Below, in pieces: positions 1-6,771 of a stretch of DNA of 18,525 nt. This DNA comes from Nocardioidaceae bacterium (GTDB lineage Bacteria > Actinomycetota > Actinomycetes > Propionibacteriales > Nocardioidaceae). Location of the stretch: contig JAICRS010000027.1 in the NCBI GenBank assembly GCA_025966335.1, positions 1 to 18,525 of the forward strand, given 5' to 3'. Position 1 is the first letter of the stretch, and each line of letters starts with the position of its first letter. The position numbers were made by a program, and so were the translations under genes. A model generated the notes under the pieces. The model saw only the letters and a list, made by a program, of their open reading frames with translations. It ran no database searches and was not told the DNA's origin.

Positions 1-601
1 CGGCCTCGAGCAGCTCAGCACGGGAAATCCCGCCGCAGGTGAGCGCGATGCAGGGCAGCTGCGCGCGCCGCGCGGACTCGACGTCCCACACGGTGTCGCC
101 GACGACCACGGTCCGCTTCGGCGACAGGCCGTGCTCGGCCATCGCGGCGGAGAGGAGGTCCGGAGCCGGCTTCGCCTGGTCGACCGCCGAGGAGGTGGTT
201 GCCCCGGCGATGCTCTTCCCTGCGCCGACGGCCGGGACCATCCACTCGAGGTCGGCCTCCTTGCCGCTGGTGGCGAGGACCACGGTGAGCCCCTGCTTCG
301 CGCACGCCTCGACCAGCTCTGCGGTCCTGGGAAAGGCGACGACCTGGTCGCGCAGCGCCTCGTAGCGTCGGGTGTGCGCTTCCACCGCGGCGTCGTCCGC
401 CCGACCGACCAGGTGCTCGACGAGGCCTTCGCTCGCGATCCCGATGGCCCGGTGGATGCTCGCCATGGTCACCTCGTCATGACCGGTGTCGCGGAACGCC
501 TGCCACCAGGCCAGGACGTGCAGGTAGTTCGTGTCGAGCAGGGTCCCGTCGACGTCGAAGAGCACACCGGCCGCGTCCGTCGTACCTGCTGTGTCAGCCA
601 C
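1..601 (-). CDS. HAD-family hydrolase, phosphoglycolate phosphatase-like (3' end cut by left edge)
   Basis: Reading the minus strand from a GTG at 601 gives about 200 residues of continuous frame that runs off the left edge. All four HAD motifs are visible. Motif I is LFDVDGTLLD, with nucleophile Asp16 and acid Asp18. Motif II is VVLATSGKE. The motif III lysine is in QAKPAPD, and motif IV is VVVGDTVWDVES. A helical cap of the type seen in phosphoglycolate phosphatase or beta-phosphoglucomutase relatives lies between motifs I and II (LAWWQAFRDTGHD...). The family hydrolyses small phosphorylated metabolites in the cytosol; the substrate cannot be read from the sequence. No strong ribosome site precedes the GTG. 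It was chosen because motif I then falls at the usual N-terminal position and the upstream ATG near 638 is out of frame. Most of the gene seems present, since motif IV is reached about 25 residues before the edge. Confidence 0.9.
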   Translation of the reverse strand, partial: MADTAGTTDAAGVLFDVDGTLLDTNYLHVLAWWQAFRDTGHDEVTMASIHRAIGIASEGLVEHLVGRADDAAVEAHTRRYEALRDQVVAFPRTAELVEACAKQGLTVVLATSGKEADLEWMVPAVGAGKSIAGATTSSAVDQAKPAPDLLSAAMAEHGLSPKRTVVVGDTVWDVESARRAQLPCIALTCGGISRAELLEA

Positions 602-644
602 GGGCCGACGGTGCCCGCCTGGCGGCGCGCCAAACCATCGCGAG

Positions 645-836
645 CTACCGGTTGCCGGGTCCACGCCAGGCCACCCAGGCGAGCGCCACGCCGAGGCCGG
701 CGACGATCGGGCCGACCACCGCCCAGACGGACTCGTCGGTCATCGGGCTGCCGCCGACGTAGCCGAGGCCCTGGAACGTCCACAACGCACCCACCACGGC
801 GAGCAGAAGGCCCACCACCACCAGAGTCGTCCTCAC
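645..836 (-). CDS. Small two-helix membrane protein
   Basis: This is a 63-residue protein if the GTG at 836 starts it (VRTTLVVVGLLLAVVG...). An in-frame ATG at 863 would add nine residues. I prefer the GTG because the protein then begins, as small membrane proteins of this type usually do, directly with the first hydrophobic helix. Neither start has a clear Shine-Dalgarno site. There are two hydrophobic stretches, about residues 4-22 and 38-56, separated by a glycine-rich loop (GLGYVGGSPMTDES), with a short basic C-terminus. It resembles uncharacterised small actinobacterial membrane proteins with a GGSPMT-type loop; no function is known to me. It lies 43 bases upstream of the HAD gene on the same strand and could share its transcript. 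Confidence 0.65.
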   Translation of the reverse strand: MRTTLVVVGLLLAVVGALWTFQGLGYVGGSPMTDESVWAVVGPIVAGLGVALAWVAWRGPGNR

Positions 837-870
837 GGCACCAGGCTGCCACACCGCCCGCATCCCCGGC

Positions 871-924
871 AGTCAGTCGCAACGGCATCATCCGAGCCGG
901 GCTTCGATGCCGTTGCAACTGAGT
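871..924. repeat. Inverted repeat with 16-base arms
   Basis: The arms at 874-889 (CAGTCGCAACGGCATC) and 906-921 are reverse complements at 15 of 16 positions, separated by a 16-base spacer. Complementarity continues imperfectly outward to about 871/924. It lies between the tRNA-Leu terminator hairpin and the small membrane protein gene, just upstream of that gene's start. The spacer is too long, and a T-run is missing, for a typical intrinsic terminator. An operator for a dimeric regulator, a cruciform or a small dispersed element are all possible. Confidence 0.6.
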
Positions 925-943
925 GGCGGTCCCGGGAACGCGA

Positions 944-974
944 AAGCCGGACGGCCTGGTCGACCGTCCGGCTT
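944..974 (-). terminator. Hairpin terminator downstream of tRNA-Leu
   Basis: Perfect 11-base arms (AAGCCGGACGG at 944-954 and its complement at 964-974) enclose a 9-base loop. On the minus strand the hairpin begins 22 bases after the tRNA 3' end and finishes in CTTT, a short T-run as is common in high-GC actinobacteria. Placement suggests it ends the tRNA transcript. Confidence 0.7.
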
Positions 975-996
975 GTGCTGGTTTCCCAGCCACACG

Positions 997-1080
997 TGCG
1001 CGAGGGGGGAGTTGAACCCCCACGCCCTTTCGGGCACACGGACCTGAACCGTGCGCGTCTGCCTATTCCGCCACTCGCGC
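997..1080 (-). tRNA. tRNA-Leu, anticodon CAG
   Basis: The minus strand folds into an 84-base class II tRNA. The 7-bp acceptor stem pairs GCGCGAG at the 5' end (1080-1074) with CTCGCGC (1004-998), with discriminator A at 997. The D-arm (GTGGCGGAATAGGCAGAC) is recognisable. The anticodon arm carries the loop TTCAGGT, giving anticodon CAG, which reads CUG. The long variable arm GCCCGAAAGGGC is typical of leucine tRNAs, and the T-arm is GGGGGTTCAACTCCCCC. The CCA end is not encoded. A leucine tRNA beside fhaA also occurs in mycobacteria, so this is conserved context. Confidence 0.96.
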
Positions 1081-1258
1081 GTGAAGCCCGCTCAGGTTAT
1101 CCCACGAGGTCGATCGTCCCCAAACCGACGCCGATCCGCCATGGAGCAGCCCGATACGATGCGATTGAGTCGGATAACCCCCCGGCGTCGCCGTCATGCA
1201 CAATTACGGGTTCACCCCCGGGCAACCGGAAGCGAACGACAGGCAGGAAGGAGGCGAC
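1081..1258. other. Divergent intergenic region between tRNA-Leu and the fhaA operon
   Basis: These 178 bases must hold the promoter of the tRNA (minus strand) and probably that of the fhaA-pknB operon (plus strand). I see no convincing -35/-10 pair. AT-rich patches at about 1152-1175 (GATACGATGCGATTGAGTC) and 1199-1208 are the most likely -10 areas. The fhaA ribosome site AAGGAGG is at 1248-1254. Confidence 0.4.
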
Positions 1259-1990
1259 ATGGGAATGTTCCAGCGGTTCGAGAACCGCCTCGAAACGCTC
1301 GTCTCCGGCGCCTTCGCCAAGGCCTTCCGCAGCGCCGTCCAGCCGGTCGAGGTCGCCGCCGCCCTGCAGCGTGAGGTCGACAACTCGGCGCAGATCCTGT
1401 CCCGCAACCGGCGGCTGGTTCCCAACAGCTTCCACGTCGAGCTCTCCGCCGCGGACCACGAGCGGCTCGCGCCGTACGGCTCCACGCTGGCCGAGGAGCT
1501 CACCGACATGCTCCGCGAGCACGCCCACGAGCAGAGCTACGTGTTCACCGGCCCGGTCTCGATCAGCTTCGACAAGGTCGACGAGCTCGGCACCGGCCGG
1601 TTCCGGGTGCGCAGCGCCGCGCTGGCCAAGGTGACCCCCGCCGCGGACCGGAGCGTCAGCGACACGGCGGTACGCCGGGCCACGGTGATGCTCGAGGTGA
1701 ACGGGATGAAGCACCCGCTCGAACCTCCGGGCCTGGTCATCGGCCGCGGCACCGAGGCGGACCTGCGCATCAACGACCCAGGTGTCTCGCGGCGACACGC
1801 CGAGATCCGGGTCTTTCCGAACGAGACCGCCCCGCAGGTCAGTGTGGTCGACCTGGGCTCCACGAACGGGATCCACGTCAACGGCCGGCGCGTGGAGCAG
1901 GCCAGCCTCGACGACGGTGCGACCCTGAAGATCGGCAACACCACGATGACGATCCACTTCGTCACACGGCGGGAGGGTGGCGATGTCTGA
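1259..1990 (+). CDS. fhaA: FHA domain protein FhaA (DUF3662 N-terminal domain)
   Basis: This is a 243-residue cytosolic phosphothreonine reader. Residues 1-125 form the FhaA N-terminal domain (DUF3662), beginning MGMFQRFENRLETLVSGAFA. Residues about 142-236 form an FHA domain with the phosphopeptide-binding signature: GRG at 162-164, SRRH at 177-180 and GSTNG at 200-204. In mycobacteria FhaA binds kinase-phosphorylated partners of wall synthesis such as the pseudokinase domain of MviN; that is family knowledge. The start is fixed by a strong AAGGAGG five bases before the ATG. The frame is open further upstream to 1196, but that extension has no ribosome site. The linker between domains is about 20 residues, far shorter than in M. 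tuberculosis FhaA (over 500 residues in total). It is the first gene of the operon. Confidence 0.95.
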   Translation: MGMFQRFENRLETLVSGAFAKAFRSAVQPVEVAAALQREVDNSAQILSRNRRLVPNSFHVELSAADHERLAPYGSTLAEELTDMLREHAHEQSYVFTGPVSISFDKVDELGTGRFRVRSAALAKVTPAADRSVSDTAVRRATVMLEVNGMKHPLEPPGLVIGRGTEADLRINDPGVSRRHAEIRVFPNETAPQVSVVDLGSTNGIHVNGRRVEQASLDDGATLKIGNTTMTIHFVTRREGGDV

Positions 1991-2465
1991 GCTCACCCTG
2001 GTGCTGATCCGGTTCGCCTACCTGGCGATCCTGTGGATCTTCGTGCTCTCGGCGATCTCGGTGGTCCGCTCGGACATGTTCGGGGCACGGATCGAGTCGA
2101 CGCCACGAGCGGAGCGGCGCGCACAGCGGCAGGCGGCGAAGAACCGGCCCAAGCCTGCGCGGCGGCCCCGGGGTGCCCCGACCCACGTCGCGATCATCGA
2201 CGGCGCGAACGCCGGTGAGCAGATCTCGCTCGACGAGGCTCCACTGCTGATCGGCCGGGGCAGCGACGCGGCGATCCGGCTCGACGACGACTACGTGTCG
2301 ACCCGGCACGCCCGGATCGCCAGCTCGGGGGACCAGTGGTTCGTCGAGGACCTCGGCTCCACCAACGGCACCTACATCGGCACCCAACGGCTCACCCAGC
2401 CGACCACGCTTCAGCTGGGATCGCAGGTCCGCATCGGCAAGACCACTCTCGAGCTGAGGAAGTAG
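1983..2465 (+). CDS. fhaB: Membrane-anchored FHA domain protein FhaB
   Basis: This 160-residue protein has an N-terminal transmembrane segment (about residues 5-27, LTLVLIRFAYLAILWIFVLS), a basic linker (40-64) and a C-terminal FHA domain (about 68-158). The FHA motifs are GRG at 91-93, STRHAR at 106-111 and GSTNG at 125-129. FHA domains bind phosphothreonine. FhaB/FipA of mycobacteria is a substrate of the PknA/PknB kinases and bridges division and wall proteins, which is family knowledge. The ATG at 1983 follows GGAGGG (1972-1977) at normal spacing and overlaps the fhaA stop by 8 bases. A GTG at 1977 is possible but sits inside that ribosome site. Confidence 0.94.
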   Translation: MSELTLVLIRFAYLAILWIFVLSAISVVRSDMFGARIESTPRAERRAQRQAAKNRPKPARRPRGAPTHVAIIDGANAGEQISLDEAPLLIGRGSDAAIRLDDDYVSTRHARIASSGDQWFVEDLGSTNGTYIGTQRLTQPTTLQLGSQVRIGKTTLELRK

Positions 2466-2474
2466 GCCTCCTCG

Positions 2475-3929
2475 ATGAGCCTGAGCCTGCGGTACGCCGC
2501 GCTGTCCGACGTGGGTCGGGTGCGCAAGGACAACCAGGACTCCGGATTCGCGAGCGAGCGCCTGCTGGTCATCGCCGACGGTGTCGGGGGTGCCGCGCGC
2601 GGTGACATCGCGAGCAGCACCGCCGTACAGATCCTGCGACGCCTCGACGCACCGCCGCCCGAGGACCTGCTCGAGGCGCTCGCCGGCGCCATCCACCGCG
2701 CGCACGACCGGATCGCCGAGCTGGTCGACGACGACCCGGAGCTGGAGGGCACGAGTACGACGGTCACGGCGGCCCTGTTCGACGGGAACCGGATCGGGGT
2801 CGGCCACATCGGTGACAGCCGCGGCTACCTGCTCCGCGACGGCGAGCTCAGCCAGCTCACGAAGGACCACACGTTCGTGCAGGGCCTCATCGACGAGGGC
2901 CGGATCACCGAGGACGAGGCACGGGTCCACCCGCACCGCAACCTGATCCTGCGCGCGGTCGACGGGGTGCACGAGACCGACCCGGACCTGTTCCTGCTCG
3001 AGCTCGCTCCAGGTGACCGGGTGCTGCTGTGCAGCGACGGCTGCTCGGGGGTGCTCGACAACGACCGGCTGACCGACATCCTGAGCACCGGCACCGTCGA
3101 CTACGCCGTCGTCGAGCTGATCCGGGCCTCGTTGGAGGCGGGCAGCAGCGACAACATCACGTGTGTGGTCGCCGACGTGGTGGAGACGGACGCGGCCGTC
3201 GACGAGGAGACGGTCGCGGCGACCGCGACCGGACCGATGCTGGTCGGTGCCGCGGCCGAGCAGCCGCGCAGGGCCGGTGCCACCTCCAAGAGCTTCTTCC
3301 GCGGCCACCGTTCCGGCGACACCGGCGAGCTGGAGCCGGTTCCGGGCAGCGACCCGGACTCGGTCGACCCGGAGGAGCTGCGTTACGCACCGCGGCCCCC
3401 TCGGCGCTTCGTGTGGCTGCGCCGGCTCGCGGTGCTGGTCGTGCTCGGCCTGGTGGTGTGGCTGCTCGGGGCGATGGCCTACAACTGGACCCAGGACCAG
3501 TACTACGTGGCCGCCGACGGCGAGAACGTCGCGATCTACCAGGGCGTCCAGGCGGACCTTCCGGGGATCACGCTGACCTCGGTCTACGAGACGACCGACA
3601 TCGAGCTGGACACGCTTCCCGACTTCCGCGCGGACCAGGTCCGTGGCGGGATCAGCGCCGACGGCCGCGAGGACGCCGAGGGCATCGTGGACCGGTTGCA
3701 GGGCTTCGTGCGGATCTGCCCCGAGCCCGAGCCCACGCCGACCCCCACGCCGACCCCGACCGCGACGGAGCGTCCGCGCGGCGACCGGCCGGGCGGCGAC
3801 CGGCCCGGCGGTGACCGGACCCAGCGGCCTTCCGTGACCCCCTCGCCGAGTCCGACGCCCAGCCCGACTCCGACCCCGACCCCGTCGCCGACCGAGGCTC
3901 CCGAGAACTGCGTCGAGGCGACATCATGA
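2475..3929 (+). CDS. pstP: PP2C-family Ser/Thr phosphatase PstP
   Basis: This 484-residue membrane protein dephosphorylates PknA/PknB and their substrates. The cytosolic PP2C domain (residues 1-237) shows the metal-binding motifs RKDNQDS (Asp22), IADGVGG (Asp35, Gly36), GHIGDSRGYL (110-119), CSDG (Asp188) and SSDNIT (Asp226). The usual SDGLSG reads SDGCSG here. A linker follows, then one transmembrane helix (about 316-336), an extracellular segment (337-413) and a low-complexity tail (417-484). The tail is made of Thr-Pro and Ser-Pro dipeptides around three GDRPG-type repeats (435-447), with one cysteine (479). The gene starts 9 bases after the fhaB stop, and its last bases overlap the rodA ATG (ATGA). 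Confidence 0.96.
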   Translation: MSLSLRYAALSDVGRVRKDNQDSGFASERLLVIADGVGGAARGDIASSTAVQILRRLDAPPPEDLLEALAGAIHRAHDRIAELVDDDPELEGTSTTVTAALFDGNRIGVGHIGDSRGYLLRDGELSQLTKDHTFVQGLIDEGRITEDEARVHPHRNLILRAVDGVHETDPDLFLLELAPGDRVLLCSDGCSGVLDNDRLTDILSTGTVDYAVVELIRASLEAGSSDNITCVVADVVETDAAVDEETVAATATGPMLVGAAAEQPRRAGATSKSFFRGHRSGDTGELEPVPGSDPDSVDPEELRYAPRPPRRFVWLRRLAVLVVLGLVVWLLGAMAYNWTQDQYYVAADGENVAIYQGVQADLPGITLTSVYETTDIELDTLPDFRADQVRGGISADGREDAEGIVDRLQGFVRICPEPEPTPTPTPTPTATERPRGDRPGGDRPGGDRTQRPSVTPSPSPTPSPTPTPTPSPTEAPENCVEATS

Positions 3930-5311
3930 GCGCACCCAGCCCGCTGATGGGCTTCGTGCACCGCCGCAGGCGCGGGGCCGAGCTGTTCCTGCTCGTGCTC
4001 AGCCTGATGGTCGGGGTCGGCGCCTACGCCGCGGTCGGACTCGGCGTCGAGGGCACCATCCCCGCGAACATGGTCGCGTACGCCGGCTGGCTGACCGCGC
4101 TGTGCATCGCCTGCCACATCGTGGTGCGGATCTTCGCGCCGTACGCCGATCCCGTCCTGCTGCCGGTCGTGGCGGCACTCAACGGACTCGGCCTGGCGAT
4201 GATCCACCGGATCGACCTGGCGAACCTGGCGCAGAACGAGGAGGCGAACACGTTCGCCCGCGACCAGCTGATCTGGATGACGCTCGGCGTGGTCCTGTTC
4301 GGGGCGGTGCTGATCCTGCTCCGCGACCACCGCAGGCTCCAGGCGTTCACCTACACCTCCGGGTTCGCCGCCCTGGTGCTGCTGGTGATGCCGCTGCTGC
4401 CGGTGCTCGGCACCACGATCAACGGCGCCCGGATCTGGATCAACATCGGGCCGCTCAGCTTCCAGCCCGGTGAGGTCGCCAAGGTCTGCCTGGTGATCTT
4501 CTTCGCCGGCTACCTGGTGCTGCACCGTGACGCACTGGCCCTGGCCGGCCGCCGGTTCGCCGGGATCGACTTCCCGCGCGGCCGTGACCTCGGCCCGATC
4601 CTGGCGATGTGGCTGGTCAGCCTCGGCGTCCTGGTCTTCCAGAAGGACCTCGGCTCGTCGCTGCTGTTCTTCGGCCTGTTCCTGGTGATGCTCTACGTGG
4701 CCACCGAGCGGCCCGGCTGGCTGGTGGTGGGCGGCACCCTGTTCGCCATCGGGTCCTACGTCGGCTTCCTGGCCTTCAGCCACGTCCAGTCCCGGGTCGA
4801 CTCCTGGATCAACCCGTTTCCCAGCGACGCCGGCAGCTACCAGATCGTGCAGGGCATGTACGGCATGGCCTGGGGCGGTCTGGTCGGTCGCGGGCTCGGC
4901 CAGGGCGACCCCACCCTGATCCCGTTCTCCTACTCCGACTTCATCATCGCCGCGATGGGCGAGGAGCTCGGCCTCACCGGGGTGATGGCGATCATCGTGC
5001 TCTACGGGCTGATCGTCGAACGCGGCCTGCGCACGGCACTCGTCTGCCGCGACGCGTTCGGCAAGCTCGTCGCCACCGGTCTCGCGGTGACCTTCGCGCT
5101 TCAGGTCTTCGTCGTCATCGGCGGGGTCACCAAGCTGATCCCGCTCACCGGCCTGACCACCCCCTTCATGTCCTACGGCGGCTCGTCGCTGGTCGCGAAC
5201 TGGGCGATCATCGCGCTGCTGCTGCGGATCTCCGACCAGGCCCGCCGACCGCTGCCCGACCTGTCGCGGCCCACCGACGACGACGCCACCCAGGTGGTGA
5301 TGACCCGATGA
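3926..5311 (+). CDS. rodA: SEDS-family peptidoglycan glycosyltransferase RodA/FtsW
   Basis: This is a 461-residue polytopic membrane protein of the RodA/FtsW/SpoVE family, with about ten or more hydrophobic helices. SEDS proteins polymerise lipid II into glycan strands together with a class B PBP. Family signatures are present: SFQPGEVAKV in the centre, and RVDSWINPFPSDAGSYQ followed by GGLVGRGLGQG and DFIIAAMGEELG. The aspartate of PFPSD aligns by motif with the proposed catalytic aspartate of RodA. The C-terminal PFMSYGGSS motif is also seen. Sitting directly before pbpA in the kinase operon makes RodA (elongation) more likely than FtsW, which normally lies in the dcw cluster. It overlaps both neighbours by 4 bases. 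Confidence 0.95.
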   Translation: MSAPSPLMGFVHRRRRGAELFLLVLSLMVGVGAYAAVGLGVEGTIPANMVAYAGWLTALCIACHIVVRIFAPYADPVLLPVVAALNGLGLAMIHRIDLANLAQNEEANTFARDQLIWMTLGVVLFGAVLILLRDHRRLQAFTYTSGFAALVLLVMPLLPVLGTTINGARIWINIGPLSFQPGEVAKVCLVIFFAGYLVLHRDALALAGRRFAGIDFPRGRDLGPILAMWLVSLGVLVFQKDLGSSLLFFGLFLVMLYVATERPGWLVVGGTLFAIGSYVGFLAFSHVQSRVDSWINPFPSDAGSYQIVQGMYGMAWGGLVGRGLGQGDPTLIPFSYSDFIIAAMGEELGLTGVMAIIVLYGLIVERGLRTALVCRDAFGKLVATGLAVTFALQVFVVIGGVTKLIPLTGLTTPFMSYGGSSLVANWAIIALLLRISDQARRPLPDLSRPTDDDATQVVMTR

Positions 5312-6771
5312 ACAAGCCGATCCGGACCATGTCCATCTTCTGCATGGCGCTGTTCATGGCGCTGCTGCTCAACGCGACCTACCTGCAGTACCTCCAGGCC
5401 GACGAGCTCAACTCACGCAACGACAACAAGCGGGTGCGGGACGCCGAGTTCTCCCGCGAGCGCGGCGCGATCCTGGTCAGCGGGAACTCGATCGCGCGCA
5501 GCGAGCCGGTCGACGACCAGTTCGAGTTCCAGCGGGTCTACCCGCAGCCGCAGAAGTACGCCCACCTGAGCGGCTACTACTCCTACACCTACGGCCGCAA
5601 CGCCGTCGAGCTCACCCACAACGAGATCCTCTCCGGCTCCGATCCGCGGCTGTTCGTCAACCGCGTCGTCGACCTGTTCGGCAACAGCGAGCCGGAGGGC
5701 GGTGACGTCACCCTGACCATCGACCCGCAGGCACAGAACGCGGCGTACGACGGCCTGCGTGCCCTGGGCAACAACGTCGAGGGCGCGGTGGTGGCGATCG
5801 ACCCGTCCACGGGCGGGATCCTGGCGATGGTCTCCTCGCCGTCCTACGACCCGAACCGGCTCGCCTCGCACAACCTCAGCAAGGTGCAGGACGCCTGGGA
5901 ACAGCTGCAGAGCAACCCCGAGGAGCCGCTGCTGAACCGCGCGATCCAGGAGGTCTACCCGCCGGGCTCGACGTTCAAGCTGGTCACCGCCGCGGCCGCG
6001 CTCTCCAGCGGGCAGTACACACCGGACTCGACGGTGCCCGGTGGGACCAGCCTCGACCTGCCCCAGACCGACACGGACCTGGTCAACGACAGCGGCGGCG
6101 ACTGCGGGGGCCGCCGGATCACGCTGACCGAGGCGCTGATGGTGTCCTGCAACGTGTCCTTCGGCTACCTCGGCATGCAGCTCGGTGCGGACACGCTGCG
6201 GGAGCAGGCCCAGAAGTTCGGGTTCGGCGAGCGCTACCTGGAGGACCTGAACGGCCAGGTCGCCAGCCGGTTCCCGGAGGACCCCGACGAGCCGCAGACC
6301 GCGCTGTCGGCGATCGGCCAGTTCGACGTCGCCTCGACTCCTCTGCAGATGGCGATGGTCACCGCCGGCATCGCCAACGGCGGCACGGTGATGAAGCCCT
6401 ACCTCGTCGACGAGGTCCGCTCCCCCGACCTCGACCCGCTGGAGAAGACCAACCCGGAGCCGTTCCGCACCGCGGTCAGCGCCGACGTGGCCCGGGACCT
6501 GACCCAGATGATGATCGAGGTCGTGGACCGCGGCACCGCCACCCCGGCACAGATCCCCGGCATCAAGGTCGCCGGCAAGACCGGCACCGCGCAGAGCTCC
6601 CCGGACCGTCCGCCCTACGCCTGGTTCGTCTCGTTCGCACCGGCCGACAACCCGGCGGTCGCGGTGGCCGTGCTCGTCGAGGACGCCGGCGTGGACCGCG
6701 ACGCGATCTCCGGCAGCGGTCTCGCCGCGCCGATCGCGAAGCGCGTGATGGAGGCGGTGATCAACCGGTGA
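5308..6771 (+). CDS. pbpA: Class B penicillin-binding protein PbpA (peptidoglycan transpeptidase)
   Basis: This 487-residue protein has an N-terminal anchor (about residues 8-30), a short non-catalytic dimerisation region, and a C-terminal transpeptidase domain from about 155. The active-site triad is complete: STFK with nucleophile Ser221 and Lys224, SCN at 280-282, and KTGT at 424-427. It cross-links peptidoglycan outside the membrane, presumably with glycan made by the adjacent RodA. The length matches M. tuberculosis PbpA. The ATG overlaps the rodA stop (ATGA). The same frame is open upstream inside rodA as far as 4609, but that part is a shadow of rodA. Confidence 0.96.
   Translation: MNKPIRTMSIFCMALFMALLLNATYLQYLQADELNSRNDNKRVRDAEFSRERGAILVSGNSIARSEPVDDQFEFQRVYPQPQKYAHLSGYYSYTYGRNAVELTHNEILSGSDPRLFVNRVVDLFGNSEPEGGDVTLTIDPQAQNAAYDGLRALGNNVEGAVVAIDPSTGGILAMVSSPSYDPNRLASHNLSKVQDAWEQLQSNPEEPLLNRAIQEVYPPGSTFKLVTAAAALSSGQYTPDSTVPGGTSLDLPQTDTDLVNDSGGDCGGRRITLTEALMVSCNVSFGYLGMQLGADTLREQAQKFGFGERYLEDLNGQVASRFPEDPDEPQTALSAIGQFDVASTPLQMAMVTAGIANGGTVMKPYLVDEVRSPDLDPLEKTNPEPFRTAVSADVARDLTQMMIEVVDRGTATPAQIPGIKVAGKTGTAQSSPDRPPYAWFVSFAPADNPAVAVAVLVEDAGVDRDAISGSGLAAPIAKRVMEAVINR

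Noticed and set aside
833..1039. 68-residue minus-strand frame across the inverted repeat and tRNA
   Set aside because: It reads through the tRNA gene and the terminator hairpin, so coding use is not plausible.
1097..1996. 299-residue antisense open frame over fhaA
   Set aside because: It is the reverse-strand shadow of a high-GC gene, with no family motif; fhaA on the plus strand has clear domains.
3584..4783. 399-residue antisense open frame over pstP/rodA
   Set aside because: Composition rich in His, Gln, Asp and Glu is typical of the complement of membrane-protein codons; no domain seen.
4609..5307. Open frame in phase with pbpA extending it 233 residues upstream
   Set aside because: It lies wholly inside rodA, its residues are Arg/Pro-rich shadow sequence, and the pbpA start at 5308 has the coupled ATGA junction and a proper membrane anchor.
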